64,000 bases of DNA from G965215045 sp965215045 (GTDB taxonomy: Bacteria > Pseudomonadota > Gammaproteobacteria > JABABF01), in contig OZ244031.1 in NCBI GenBank assembly GCA_965215045.1, positions 1 through 64,000 of the forward strand. The letters run 5' to 3'. The first letter of the stretch is position 1. Every line of letters begins with the position of its first letter. The notes under the pieces are model-generated. The model saw only the letters and a list, made by a program, of their open reading frames with translations, was not told the origin of the DNA and made no database searches. Below are positions 7,785 through 16,509 of the stretch, piece after piece. A program made the translations under genes and the position numbers.

Positions 7785-9387
7785 CCACGTAGATAATCAG
7801 GATTTGTCCCGGATGGATGACAGACTGGACACGGATGGAATTCCAGTTGGCCAGGGCGGCCACCTTGACCCCGAAATAGGTAGCGATCTTCGACAGGGAA
7901 TCCCCGCGCCGCACCCGGTAATTGACCTTGCGAATGACCGGCTCTCTCTTGCGCTCCAGGGAGGGGAGCGAACTGGGGCGCGGAATCCAGAGCACCAATC
8001 TCTGCCCGGGATGAAGCGATTCCCGGGGGGACAAGCTGTTCCAGTCCGTGATTTTTCCGTAACCGCGAATGCCGTAACGCCGTGCAATGCCCCACAGGCT
8101 GTCGCCTTTGCGCACCGTGTAATTAATACGCAATGCATCCTTCTCCTGACGCGCGGATTGGACGGGTTCCAGCGAGTTCCTGTTCAGGACATACGACTCG
8201 GGCGGATGCGCTGCGGCGGGGATCAGCAGGTCACTGCCGGCACGGATCCAGTCTCCCTCCATGTTATTGAGTTTGCGCAAGGCCTCCACGGTGGTGTCAT
8301 ATTCTCTTGCGATCCGGCTCAGGGTATCGCCGGGCACCACCCGGTGGATAGCCCAGCCCAAACGTTCCTCGAAAGGCAATTCCTCCAGTGCCTGCAAAAA
8401 CTGCGTGCGCTTGCCCTTGGGCACCAGCAGTTCATGCGGCCCCTGGGGCGGGGTGGCCCAACGGCTGAACCCCGGGTTGAGGTAGTAAATCTCATCGATG
8501 GATATGTCCGCCAGTTCTGCGGCGATCGCCAGGTCGATCTGTGAACCCACGTTCACCGGGGCAAAATATTTCCGCTCCGGGATCGGCGGCAGGCGCACGC
8601 CGTATTTCTCCGGGTTGCGCACCAGCAGGGTCAGGGCGCAGAAGCGCGGTACATAAGCCTGGGTTTCGCTGGGCAGCGGCAGGTCCCAGGCACTCAGCGA
8701 TCGGCCCCGGCGCCTGTTTTTCTCTATGGCCCGTGACACCGCACCCCAACCGGCGTTGTAGCCGGCGATCGCATGCAGCCAGTCGCCGTCTGAATTTTCA
8801 TAGAGGTCCGCCAGGTAACGCAGGGCGGCCTGGGTCGACGCGCGCACATCGCGCCGGCCGTCGTACCAGGTGTCGCGACGCAAGCCGTAAAATTTTGCAG
8901 TGCCCGGGATGAATTGCCACATTCCAGAGGCGCGCCCGGCGGAATAGGCAAAGGGATCGTAGGCACTTTCCACCACCGGCAACAGGGCGAGTTCCCGGGG
9001 CAGGTCGTGCCTCTCCAGTTCATCGACGACATAGGCGATGTACAGTGCCGAGCGCTCCAGCAGCCGTTCCAGCCGCCGTGGATGTTCCTGGTAGTTGCGG
9101 ATAATGTCCCTTACTTCACCGTTGACCGAACGCATGTAGATCCGTTCGCCGCCACGGATCCGGTCCCAGATTGAATCGATGTGGGTGCCGCCGTTGCGGA
9201 TATTCTTTTCGTTGAATTCCTTTTGCAGTTTTTGGTGGTTGTCTGCCTGGAGCGGCTTCTCCAGGCCCGAGCGCAGGAAACCGCAACCGGTGAGCGGCAG
9301 TACCAACAGGGCGCACAAGAGAAACTTCCCGTACAGGCCTAATGCTTGTATCCCCTTAGAACGGCGACTCAGGACGCTCGCTCGCAT
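7765..9387 (-). CDS. mltD: Membrane-bound lytic murein transglycosylase D
   Basis: A 540-residue lipoprotein with an SLT catalytic domain followed by three LysM peptidoglycan-binding repeats. A lipobox (LPLTGC) lies after the first hydrophobic helix. The SLT domain (about residues 90-240) has the catalytic glutamate in LLPVVESAYDPFA and the GMWQFIPGTAKFYGL and YNAGWGAV motifs. LysM repeats begin near residues 310, 400 and 480 (each has a GDTLSRIA- or GDSLWGIA-type core). The ATG at 9387 is chosen because a strong promoter (9422-9449) lies just upstream and would exclude the longer start. The enzyme cleaves glycan strands to anhydromuropeptides at the outer membrane's inner face. Confidence 0.93.
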   Translation of the reverse strand: MRASVLSRRSKGIQALGLYGKFLLCALLVLPLTGCGFLRSGLEKPLQADNHQKLQKEFNEKNIRNGGTHIDSIWDRIRGGERIYMRSVNGEVRDIIRNYQEHPRRLERLLERSALYIAYVVDELERHDLPRELALLPVVESAYDPFAYSAGRASGMWQFIPGTAKFYGLRRDTWYDGRRDVRASTQAALRYLADLYENSDGDWLHAIAGYNAGWGAVSRAIEKNRRRGRSLSAWDLPLPSETQAYVPRFCALTLLVRNPEKYGVRLPPIPERKYFAPVNVGSQIDLAIAAELADISIDEIYYLNPGFSRWATPPQGPHELLVPKGKRTQFLQALEELPFEERLGWAIHRVVPGDTLSRIAREYDTTVEALRKLNNMEGDWIRAGSDLLIPAAAHPPESYVLNRNSLEPVQSARQEKDALRINYTVRKGDSLWGIARRYGIRGYGKITDWNSLSPRESLHPGQRLVLWIPRPSSLPSLERKREPVIRKVNYRVRRGDSLSKIATYFGVKVAALANWNSIRVQSVIHPGQILIIYVDALRNH

Positions 9388-9421
9388 TTTCCCCCGGACG
9401 GGTAGTAAATAATGCAAGCCA

Positions 9422-9449
9422 ATCATAAGGATAATTTTCTTTAAGTCAA
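9422..9449 (-). promoter_or_regulatory. Sigma-70 promoter of mltD
   Basis: On the minus strand TTGACT (9444-9449) and TATGAT (9422-9427) are separated by 16 bases; each matches consensus at five of six positions. It lies 35 bases upstream of the ATG at 9387. It overlaps the alternative ATG at 9426, which therefore cannot be the start if this promoter is used. Confidence 0.65.
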
Positions 9450-9489
9450 TACCTTGTACCAATATATCCGGGAACAATCGATATGCACC

Positions 9490-10653
9490 CTATCCTCCCC
9501 CTGGCAGCTCCAGGTTCAGGCTGCGGGCGTATTCCTGGAAGCTGCCGCCTTTGAGACCCGTCAGCTCATAAGCCTGCTTGAATCCTATACGTCCTTCCTT
9601 GGCTGCTCGAATAACTCGCGTAGCAAACAACTTGCCGACACGGACATTCTGGTTCTTGTAAAAATTACCACCGCCAGCTCCCTGCGATTGTTTGCGTTCC
9701 CTTTGGGTGTAAGCCTGGTAAAAACCCACGAAATCCTGGCGTCCTATTAAACGCAAGTCCAGGGCCCGACGGGCTGCCACTATGGGACTTACTTTGAAAT
9801 GGCGGGCGAGGGCTTGAAAAGGTTCAGCCTCACGCCGCACTTGGTCCCAGTATGCCCGGAGTTCAGCTTCTGGCACCAGGAATTCCGCCGCCGCCTGGTC
9901 ACAGAACTTCTCCACTTGTTTGTCCCCCGGGGACAGGTCGCGATAACCCGAGAGGCCGGAACCTTCTTCCCCCAGCCAGATATGGGCCAGTTCATGGGCC
10001 AGGCTAAACATCTGGGCGGACTTGGCATCGGCACCGTTGACAAAGATCAGGGGTGCATATTTGTCCACGAGGGCAAAACCACGGAATTCCTCTACATCCA
10101 GTTTGCGGCGAGTATTGTTGCCGACCACACCGTTGATCACTGTCATCACACCCAGCTGTTCCAGGGCCTGGCACAATCTGCCCACCGCCTTCTGCCAGGT
10201 AGGCACGCGCGCCGCCCAGTCAGCTTCCAAGCTGGTCAGGCGCCGCATCTCCCTCCCCACGGCTGCCGGCTCGTCGTCGAGACGGACACTGCCGACAAAG
10301 GACAGCGGTTCCGCCCCGGCTTCAATGTACTCTTCCCGGAGCCAAGCCTGACGCCGCTGCATGGCGTAGATGATATCCAGCAAATCAGGGCTGACTGTGC
10401 CGAGGCGTCGATTTTGGAGAGTGCGAAAATCCGGTATCGGCAGGGAGATCTCCGGCGGCTCCGGCAGGAAGAGATAACCAAACGGAACGTGGACTACCCT
10501 GGAAAAGTCTTCCAATTGCTTGAAGGTGGGCATCAGCACGCCGCTTTCCCAATCCGCAAGCTTGGGAAATTTTTTTGCAAGAACCTCCGGCTCCAGTCCG
10601 GCGCGCTCTCGCGCCCACCGGATGAGTTCAGGCCTGACGGCGACACGGTTCAT
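9490..10653 (-). CDS. HTH-XRE / ImmA-IrrE family metallopeptidase, antitoxin-like, apparently orphan
   Basis: A 387-residue protein joining an N-terminal XRE-type helix-turn-helix (about residues 5-60) to an ImmA/IrrE zinc peptidase domain. The zinc site is the HELAHIW motif near residue 240 (FSLAHELAHIWLG). Such proteins are usually DNA-binding antitoxins or repressors that cleave a partner. Many sit beside a PIN-like DUF4411 toxin; none is seen here, where the next gene downstream is mltD. The ATG at 10653 has a good upstream GGGGGAAG ribosome site; the longer TTG start does not. Function as antitoxin, repressor or stress regulator remains open. Confidence 0.85.
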   Translation of the reverse strand: MNRVAVRPELIRWARERAGLEPEVLAKKFPKLADWESGVLMPTFKQLEDFSRVVHVPFGYLFLPEPPEISLPIPDFRTLQNRRLGTVSPDLLDIIYAMQRRQAWLREEYIEAGAEPLSFVGSVRLDDEPAAVGREMRRLTSLEADWAARVPTWQKAVGRLCQALEQLGVMTVINGVVGNNTRRKLDVEEFRGFALVDKYAPLIFVNGADAKSAQMFSLAHELAHIWLGEEGSGLSGYRDLSPGDKQVEKFCDQAAAEFLVPEAELRAYWDQVRREAEPFQALARHFKVSPIVAARRALDLRLIGRQDFVGFYQAYTQRERKQSQGAGGGNFYKNQNVRVGKLFATRVIRAAKEGRIGFKQAYELTGLKGGSFQEYARSLNLELPGGG

Positions 10654-10676
10654 TATGGCTTCCCCCGAAGGGAACA

Positions 10677-10682
10677 ATTATA
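10677..10682 (-). promoter_or_regulatory. -10 box upstream of the HTH/ImmA gene
   Basis: An exact TATAAT on the minus strand, 23 bases upstream of the ATG at 10653, with no recognisable -35. It lies inside the 48-base gap to gcvT, which is transcribed towards it on the same strand. Confidence 0.4.
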
Positions 10683-10701
10683 AGACTCCAGGTTTGTCTT
10701 T

Positions 10702-11808
10702 TCATGGGCGAGGGCGGCGGTGGGGGACAAAGGGCAGGGGGCAGGTCTGCAGTTCCCGCACCGCACCCCGCACCACGGCGTGCAGGGGCCCCTGTGCCGC
10801 CAGGGTGGGGGACTGCAGGTATGCCATCGCCACCGGGGCCTCCAGGCTGGGTGAAAAGCCGCCGCTGCTGACGACGCCCACCGGCTTCTGTTCCCGGTCC
10901 AGTACCTGGGCCCCGTCTCGCAACGGGGCGCGTCCGCTCACCCGCAGTCCAATCCGTTGCCGCTGCGCACCGTGTTCCAGCTGTTCCAGGATGACGCGCG
11001 CACCGGGAAAACCGCCGGCGCGCTCCCCGTCCCGACGCCGGGTTTTGCTCACGGCCCAGCCCAAACCCGCTTCCACCGGCGTGATGTTTTCATCCAGGTC
11101 GCGCCCGTACAAGCACAGTCCCGCTTCCAGGCGCAGGGAGTCACGCGCACCCAGGCCGATGGGGCGCACTTCTTTAAACTGCAGCAATTGCCGGGCGCAG
11201 TCTTCGGCCGCCGCAGCGGGCAGGGTGATTTCAAACCCGTCTTCCCCGGTGTAGCCGCAGCGCATGAGCTGGCATTCAATGCCGGTGATTTGCGCCTGGC
11301 AGGCACCCATGAAGGGCAGGCGGGTCGCCGCCGGTGCCAGTTGTTCCATCACCTGGACGGCCTGCGGTCCCTGCAGGGCGAACATGGCGCGCTCTTCCAG
11401 CAGACGCACATCGATGTCAGTCGCAAGCTGTTCTCGCAGGTGGGCGGCATCCTGTTCTGCGCAGGCGGCATTGACCACCAGCAGGAAACGTTCCCGCTCC
11501 AGGCAGTTCAGGATCAGGTCATCGCGCACGCCGCCGCTGTCATTGGTCAACAGGCTGTAGACCAGGCGACCCGGGGCCAGGGCCTGTAGGTCTGCCGGCA
11601 GCAATGTCTCCAATGCCGTTGCCAACTCCGATCCTTCGAGCTGCAGTTGTCCCATGTGTGAGACCTCAAACAGCCCGGCCTGTTCACGGGTGTGCAGGTG
11701 TTCGCTGATGACGCCGTCGCCATAGTGCAGGGGCAGGCGGTAGCCCGCATAATCTGTGAAACGCGCACCCAGTTGCCGGTGCAGTTCATAGAGGGGCGTA
11801 CGCCGCAT
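10702..11808 (-). CDS. gcvT: Glycine cleavage system aminomethyltransferase (T protein)
   Basis: A 368-residue T protein that moves the aminomethyl carbon from lipoylated H protein to tetrahydrofolate, releasing ammonia. The N-terminal RRTPLYELHRQLG, the folate-site stretch FEVSHMGQLQLEG, the conserved GYTGEDGFEI, and a late LGARDSLRLEAGLCLYG are all family signatures. The ATG at 11808 fits the family start; upstream codons in the frame are only a shadow of gloB. The usual partners gcvH and gcvP are not adjacent: gloB lies upstream and an ImmA-like gene downstream. They must be elsewhere for the pathway to work. Confidence 0.93.
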   Translation of the reverse strand: MRRTPLYELHRQLGARFTDYAGYRLPLHYGDGVISEHLHTREQAGLFEVSHMGQLQLEGSELATALETLLPADLQALAPGRLVYSLLTNDSGGVRDDLILNCLERERFLLVVNAACAEQDAAHLREQLATDIDVRLLEERAMFALQGPQAVQVMEQLAPAATRLPFMGACQAQITGIECQLMRCGYTGEDGFEITLPAAAAEDCARQLLQFKEVRPIGLGARDSLRLEAGLCLYGRDLDENITPVEAGLGWAVSKTRRRDGERAGGFPGARVILEQLEHGAQRQRIGLRVSGRAPLRDGAQVLDREQKPVGVVSSGGFSPSLEAPVAMAYLQSPTLAAQGPLHAVVRGAVRELQTCPLPFVPHRRPRP

Positions 11809-11893
11809 CCCAGGGTTGCCGGCAGAGATTCGGAGGAGGGTGCCGCTCAGCCCGCCGGCGGCAAAGCACTCCCGCTCCGCCCCGGCCGGCAAC

Positions 11894-12676
11894 TCAAAAG
11901 TTGTCTTTCCACGCGCGCAGTTCGGCGAAGACCTGGTCGGGTTGTTGCGGGAGTGGACGTCCCGTGTGCCGCTCCAGGCCGGCACCCAGTGCCGCCTCTT
12001 GGCAACGCAAAAAAGGATTGGTGGCGGTTTCCAGTTCCAGTGTGGAGGGCAGGGTGGGCAGACCCCGGCGGCGTTTGTCCTGTTCCCTTTGCATGCGCTG
12101 TTGCAAGGCCCGGTTGTCGTGTTCCACGGCCAGGGCGAATTCCAGGTTGGCGACGGTGTATTCGTGCGCACAGCAGACCCGCGTGTCGCCAGGCAGGGCG
12201 GCCAGCCGCTGCAGGGAGGCCCACATGGTCGGGGCGTCGCCCTCGAACAAGCGGCCGCAGCCGGCGGCGAACAGGGTGTCGCCGCAAAACAGGATGCCCG
12301 GGACTTCCCCGGTGCCGGGATACCAGTAGGCGATATGGTCCAGGGTGTGGCCGGGCACTTCCAGTATCGAGAACGAAAAACCTTCGACTTCGAAAGTGTC
12401 GCCGTCTCGCAGCCGATGCTGTACCTGGGGGATTGCGGGATTGTACGGGCCCCACACCGGAACCTGCCAGCGTCCCAGGAGCTCATCCAGTCCGCCGGTG
12501 TGATCCCAGTGATGATGGGTGACCAGGATGCCGCCCAGTTCCAGTTTTCTCTGCTGCAGTTCGCGGCTCACCGGTGCCGCCTCCCCGGGGTCCACCACCA
12601 GTGCCCGGGGACTCCCCGGGGCCTGCAACAGCCAGATGTAATTGTCGCTGAAAGCCGGGATCGGGTGCAGTTGCAT
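11894..12676 (-). CDS. gloB: Hydroxyacylglutathione hydrolase (glyoxalase II)
   Basis: A 260-residue metallo-beta-lactamase-fold enzyme that hydrolyses S-lactoylglutathione to lactate and glutathione, the second step of methylglyoxal detoxification. The dinuclear metal site is THHHWDHTGG near residue 52, with further ligands in VPGHTLDH and FCGDTLF and in CCAHEYT. The C-terminal glutathione-binding domain includes NPFLRC. The ATG at 12676 gives MQLHPIPAFSDNYIW, the normal family start; an in-frame ATG 33 bases upstream is less likely. It is divergent from rnhA, an arrangement common in gammaproteobacteria. Confidence 0.94.
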   Translation of the reverse strand: MQLHPIPAFSDNYIWLLQAPGSPRALVVDPGEAAPVSRELQQRKLELGGILVTHHHWDHTGGLDELLGRWQVPVWGPYNPAIPQVQHRLRDGDTFEVEGFSFSILEVPGHTLDHIAYWYPGTGEVPGILFCGDTLFAAGCGRLFEGDAPTMWASLQRLAALPGDTRVCCAHEYTVANLEFALAVEHDNRALQQRMQREQDKRRRGLPTLPSTLELETATNPFLRCQEAALGAGLERHTGRPLPQQPDQVFAELRAWKDNF

Positions 12677-12717
12677 CGTGGATGTAAAAGGATGCGGAGA
12701 GCGGGGCATCGGCACAT

Positions 12718-12723
12718 TATAAT
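12718..12723 (+). promoter_or_regulatory. -10 box upstream of rnhA
   Basis: An exact TATAAT inside the perfect palindrome CATTATAATG, 23 bases before the rnhA ATG. No -35 box is apparent. The core also reads TATAAT on the other strand, towards gloB, so it could serve either gene. Confidence 0.4.
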
Positions 12724-12746
12724 GACCGCATTCGCGCTTCGGACTG

Positions 12747-13238
12747 ATGTCTGCCGACACCTTTTCTTTCCTGCTGCCGCCGATTCCCGGTTGGATTTAC
12801 CGGCGGGCGGAAATTTTTTGCGATGGCGCCTGCAGCGGCAATCCCGGCCCGGGCGGGTGGGGTGCCTGGATTCGCTACCTGGATGGCGACCGGGAAGAAC
12901 AGGAGATCTGTGGCGGAGAACTCCGCACCACCAATAATCGCATGGAACTGTGTGCTGCCATTCGCGCCCTGGAATACCTGCAGGAACCCTGCATGGTGCG
13001 CGTGGTGACCGACTCCCGCTACCTGCAGCAGGGCATCACCCGGTGGCTGCCCAGGTGGAAGGAGAAGAACTGGCGCACCAGTGATAAAAAGCCGGTCAAA
13101 AACCGCGACTTGTGGCAGACCCTGGATGAACTGCAACGCTGGCACCGCATCGACTGGGAATGGGTGCGCGCACACCGGGGACATCCCGGCAACGAGCGCG
13201 CCGATGCCCTGGCCCGTGGAGGGATACCCGCCCCATGA
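12747..13238 (+). CDS. rnhA: Ribonuclease HI
   Basis: A 163-residue enzyme that cuts the RNA strand of RNA-DNA hybrids during replication. The four acidic active-site positions are visible: D in IFCDGACSGNPG, E in NNRMELCAAI, D in VVTDSRYL, and the late D in NERADALA. The assisting histidine is in RAHRGHPGN. The basic handle helix (RWKEKNWRTSDKKPVKN) is present. Its stop overlaps the dnaQ start by four bases (ATGA), indicating translational coupling. The short N-terminal extension before IFCDG is not conserved. Confidence 0.95.
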   Translation: MSADTFSFLLPPIPGWIYRRAEIFCDGACSGNPGPGGWGAWIRYLDGDREEQEICGGELRTTNNRMELCAAIRALEYLQEPCMVRVVTDSRYLQQGITRWLPRWKEKNWRTSDKKPVKNRDLWQTLDELQRWHRIDWEWVRAHRGHPGNERADALARGGIPAP

Positions 13239-13933
13239 GACAAGTGGTACTGGACACGGAAACCACCGGCCTGGAAAGGGGAGATGACCGGATTATCGAG
13301 ATCGGCTGCGTGGAATTGCTGAACCGGGAACCCGGCAGGGAATTCCATTGCATACTGAACCCGGAGCGCTCGATCAAGGCGGGTGCCCGGCAAGTACACG
13401 GCAGGACCGACCAGGACCTCGCAGACCAGCCCAAGTTTGCAGAAGTGGCGGATGATTTACTGCGTTTTGTCGAGCGCGCCGAGATCATTATTCACAACGC
13501 GCCCTTTGACCTGGGCTTCCTGGACTGGGAACTGCAGCATGCCGGCCGCAAGCAGAACTTTGAAGAACATTGCGCGCAAATCATCGATACCCTGGAGATG
13601 GCGCGGCTCATGTTGCCCGGCAGAAGACACAGCCTGGATGCATTGTGCGACCTGTACCAAATCGACCGCACGGAGCGCGAGCTGCACGATGCCCTGATCG
13701 ACGCCCGCCTGCTGGCGCGCGTGTTCTTGTGCATGACCGGCGGCCAGACCAGCATGGAACTCGCGGGACCGAAGATCCGACAGACGGCGCAGGCACACAC
13801 CCCGGTACCCGCGGAGAAACTCAAAATCATTTATGCCAGCACCGAGGAAAAAGAGCGACATCAGCAAATGCTGCGCGAGATACAGGAGCATGCCCGGGAC
13901 GGCACCAGCCTGTGGTCGAAGATGGAGGAATAG
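13235..13933 (+). CDS. dnaQ: DNA polymerase III epsilon subunit, 3'-5' proofreading exonuclease
   Basis: A 232-residue DEDDh exonuclease that proofreads for the Pol III core. Exo I is VLDTETTGLERGD with both acids, Exo II is IIHNAPFDLGFLDWEL, and Exo III is ELHDALIDARLLARVF with the catalytic histidine. The C-terminal region after residue 185 is the linker and segment that binds the alpha subunit. The start at 13235 overlaps the end of rnhA by four bases. The rnhA-dnaQ pair is a conserved gammaproteobacterial neighbourhood, although usually divergent in enterics. Confidence 0.95.
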   Translation: MRQVVLDTETTGLERGDDRIIEIGCVELLNREPGREFHCILNPERSIKAGARQVHGRTDQDLADQPKFAEVADDLLRFVERAEIIIHNAPFDLGFLDWELQHAGRKQNFEEHCAQIIDTLEMARLMLPGRRHSLDALCDLYQIDRTERELHDALIDARLLARVFLCMTGGQTSMELAGPKIRQTAQAHTPVPAEKLKIIYASTEEKERHQQMLREIQEHARDGTSLWSKMEE

Positions 13934-13952
13934 GGGGCCGGGAGCGCCCGCT

Positions 13953-15443
13953 TCAGTGCAGGATAAAGATGATTGCCAGCAGGCCGGCGCTGCTGGTCAG
14001 CAGCATGTACGGCAGGGCCATCCAGACCATGCGTCCGTACGAGAGACGGATCAGCGGTGCCAGTGCCGAAGTCAACAGGAACAGGAAAGCGGCCTGTCCG
14101 TTGGGAGTGGCAATGCTGGGGATGTTGGTGCCGGTGTTAATAACCACGGCGATGTTTTCGTACTCCGAGCGCGAAATCAATCCGGAGCGCATGGTCTCGC
14201 TGGCCTCGTTAATGTAAATGGTCGCAACGAACACGTTGTCGCTGATCATCGATAACAGGCCGGTGGCCAGGTAAAAGACCGAGGAGCGTTCTGCGCCCTG
14301 TAATGTCAGGATGTATTGAAAGATCGGCGAAAACAATCCCTGGTCGTGAATAATGGCGACCACGGCAAAGAACACGACGAGCAGGGCGGTAAACGGAAGA
14401 GATTCTTCAAAGGCGCGGCCCAGGCGATGCTCGGCGACAATGCCGTTCGAGGCGGTCAGCAGCACCATCAGGGCGAGTCCGATCAGGCCGACGGGTGCCA
14501 CGTGAAAACCGAGGGCCAAAATCAGCAGCACGATGCAAATGCCCTGCATCCACAAGGCATTGCGTTGCTTTCCGCTCAGGGCGGCCATGGCCTCCCGGTC
14601 CCTTTCGGCGATGATCTCCCGCACCGAGGCCGGGAGCTGGGCACCGTAGCCGAAGACACGGGTCTTTTCCAGCAGCATGCAGCAGCCCAGGCCCACGACC
14701 AGCACCGGCATGGTCACCGGTGCCATCTGCAGGAAAAACTCCATGAAATGCCAACCCATGCGCTCGGCGATCAGCAGGTTCTGGGGTTCCCCCACCAGGG
14801 TGCAGACGCCGCCCAGGGCGGTGCCGACAATACCGTGCATGAGCAGGCCGCGCAAGAAGGCGCGGAATTGCTGCAGGTCCTCGCGGTATTCTGCTGCGAT
14901 CTCCTCGTCCCGGCGCTCTTCCATGTGGTGGAAGGGTCTGCCGCGCGCCACGGCGTCGTAAATGGCATAGAAACCGACGCCCATGCTGATCAGCACGGCG
15001 GTGACCGTCAGTGCATCCAGGAAGGCGGAGAGAAACGCCGACATGAAGACGACGCAGAAGGCGCGCAAGACCCGCGAGCGAAAACCCAGCAACAGGCGCG
15101 TGAAAATGATCAGCAGCAGGTCGCGCATGAAAAAAATCGCCGCCACCATGAAAATCAGCAGCAGGATGACTTCGAAGTTGTGCACCACCTCCCGGTAGAT
15201 GTGCTCGCTGGTGGTCATCCCCAGCAGCACCGCCTCCAGCGTCAACAGGCCGCCCGGCTGCAGGGGATAACAGCGCAGGGACATGGCCAGGGTGTAAATA
15301 AACTGCAGCAAGAGTGCCCAGCCGGCCACGACCGGGCTGACCCACCAGAACAACACGGGGTTGAGCAGCAGGAAAAAAAGGATGCTTTGCTTGTACCAGC
15401 GAGGACTGTCGCCGAGAAAATTATTCCATGTCAGTTGCAACAT
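13953..15443 (-). CDS. nhaB: Na+/H+ antiporter NhaB
   Basis: A 496-residue inner-membrane protein with about twelve hydrophobic segments. Strong NhaB-type blocks are WNNFLGDSPRWYKQ at the N-terminus, SLRCYPLQPGGLLTLEA, and AFLSAFLDALTVTAVLIS. Others are VCTLVGEPQNLLIAERMGW and, near the C-terminus, ISDNVFVATIYINE and NTGTNIPSIATPNGQAA. It expels sodium in exchange for protons. The ATG at 15443 gives the family-like start. It is convergent with dnaQ and divergent from nudC. A second, unrelated antiporter (CPA1) is encoded at 55.1-56.3 kb. Confidence 0.94.
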   Translation of the reverse strand: MLQLTWNNFLGDSPRWYKQSILFFLLLNPVLFWWVSPVVAGWALLLQFIYTLAMSLRCYPLQPGGLLTLEAVLLGMTTSEHIYREVVHNFEVILLLIFMVAAIFFMRDLLLIIFTRLLLGFRSRVLRAFCVVFMSAFLSAFLDALTVTAVLISMGVGFYAIYDAVARGRPFHHMEERRDEEIAAEYREDLQQFRAFLRGLLMHGIVGTALGGVCTLVGEPQNLLIAERMGWHFMEFFLQMAPVTMPVLVVGLGCCMLLEKTRVFGYGAQLPASVREIIAERDREAMAALSGKQRNALWMQGICIVLLILALGFHVAPVGLIGLALMVLLTASNGIVAEHRLGRAFEESLPFTALLVVFFAVVAIIHDQGLFSPIFQYILTLQGAERSSVFYLATGLLSMISDNVFVATIYINEASETMRSGLISRSEYENIAVVINTGTNIPSIATPNGQAAFLFLLTSALAPLIRLSYGRMVWMALPYMLLTSSAGLLAIIFILH

Positions 15444-15568
15444 AGATATGCCCAGACGGGGACCGGGAATGCCCCGCAAAGGGCTACAAGGTTTTTATTT
15501 TAGCACGGGCACCATGGGCGGCAGGGCGGGGAATGGTATGATAACGCGCTGTTTTCCAGCATCCTTTC

Positions 15569-16423
15569 ATGATGCATTCCCCGCCCGAATACCTGCCTTC
15601 GGCCATCGCCGCCCGGGCCCCGGGCCCCCGGTCTCCGCTGGCATTCGTGGTGCGTTCCGGCAAGCTGCTGATGCACGAGGGAGAGGCTGTCCCGCGCGTG
15701 CCCCTGCTGGAAGAACTGGATGCAGTCGACGATGCCGACCCCCGACATCACCTGGGCTCCCTGCAGGAACGGCATTGCATCGCCTGGGAGGCGGCTGCGG
15801 ATTTCGAGCCACCGCCGGGTATGGAATGGCGCGATTTGTACCAGTTGCTGCTGCGGCTGGATGCGCCGACACTCTCGGCGGCGGGGGCGGCTGTGCAGAT
15901 CGTCGAATGGGAAAAGAATCACCGGCACTGCGGACGTTGCGGTACGGTGACCGAATCCCTGGAACACTCCGGGGAACGTTCGCGCGTGTGCCGCAGTTGC
16001 AAATTGCATTTTTATCCGCGGGTTTCGCCCTGCGTCATCGTGCTCGTGCGGCGCGGCGAGGAACTGCTGCTGGCACACGGCATACGACATCCCGCGGGCA
16101 TGTACAGTCCGCTGGCCGGCTTCGTGGAACCCGGGGAGAGCGTGGAGCAGACCGCCCGCCGGGAAGTGCTGGAGGAAGTGGGGGTGCAAATCGGCGGACT
16201 GCGTTATTTCAGCAGCCAACCCTGGCCCTTTCCGCACCAGCTGATGGTCGGCTTCTTTGCGGACTACCACTCAGGAGAACTGCAACCCGACCGCAAGGAA
16301 ATCCTGGAAGCCCGCTGGTGGCATTACCGGGAGCTGCCAGAGGTGCCGGGAGAATACAGCATCTCCGGGCGCCTGATCCAGGAGGCAGTACGGGAACTGG
16401 GCGAGGTGCCCCAAGCGGGCTGA
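15569..16423 (+). CDS. nudC: NADH pyrophosphatase / NAD-capped RNA decapping hydrolase
   Basis: A 284-residue Nudix hydrolase of the NudC type, which cleaves NADH and removes NAD caps from RNA. A four-cysteine zinc ribbon is visible (CGRCG near residue 125 and CRSC about 19 residues later). The Nudix box reads GFVEPGESVEQTARREVLEEVG from about residue 188. The NudC-specific SQPWPFPHQLMVGF signature follows. A TATGAT at 15537-15542 could be its -10. The gene stands alone between nhaB and prc. Confidence 0.93.
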   Translation: MMHSPPEYLPSAIAARAPGPRSPLAFVVRSGKLLMHEGEAVPRVPLLEELDAVDDADPRHHLGSLQERHCIAWEAAADFEPPPGMEWRDLYQLLLRLDAPTLSAAGAAVQIVEWEKNHRHCGRCGTVTESLEHSGERSRVCRSCKLHFYPRVSPCVIVLVRRGEELLLAHGIRHPAGMYSPLAGFVEPGESVEQTARREVLEEVGVQIGGLRYFSSQPWPFPHQLMVGFFADYHSGELQPDRKEILEARWWHYRELPEVPGEYSISGRLIQEAVRELGEVPQAG

Positions 16424-16439
16424 AAAGCATACTAGACCC

Positions 16440-16445
16440 TATAAT
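16440..16445 (+). promoter_or_regulatory. -10 box upstream of prc
   Basis: An exact TATAAT 65 bases before the ATG at 16510, immediately downstream of nudC. No -35 hexamer is recognisable at the right spacing. Confidence 0.35.
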
Positions 16446-16509
16446 GGGCGTTTCCACTCGCATCCCTTCACCCGCCCAGGCCCCGTAGTAATTGCGCATA
16501 ATAACTATT

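Noticed and set aside
9388..9477. Longer N-terminus for MltD
   Set aside because: The upstream starts overlap or precede a well-formed promoter at 9422-9449; the ATG at 9387 leads directly into the lipoprotein signal.
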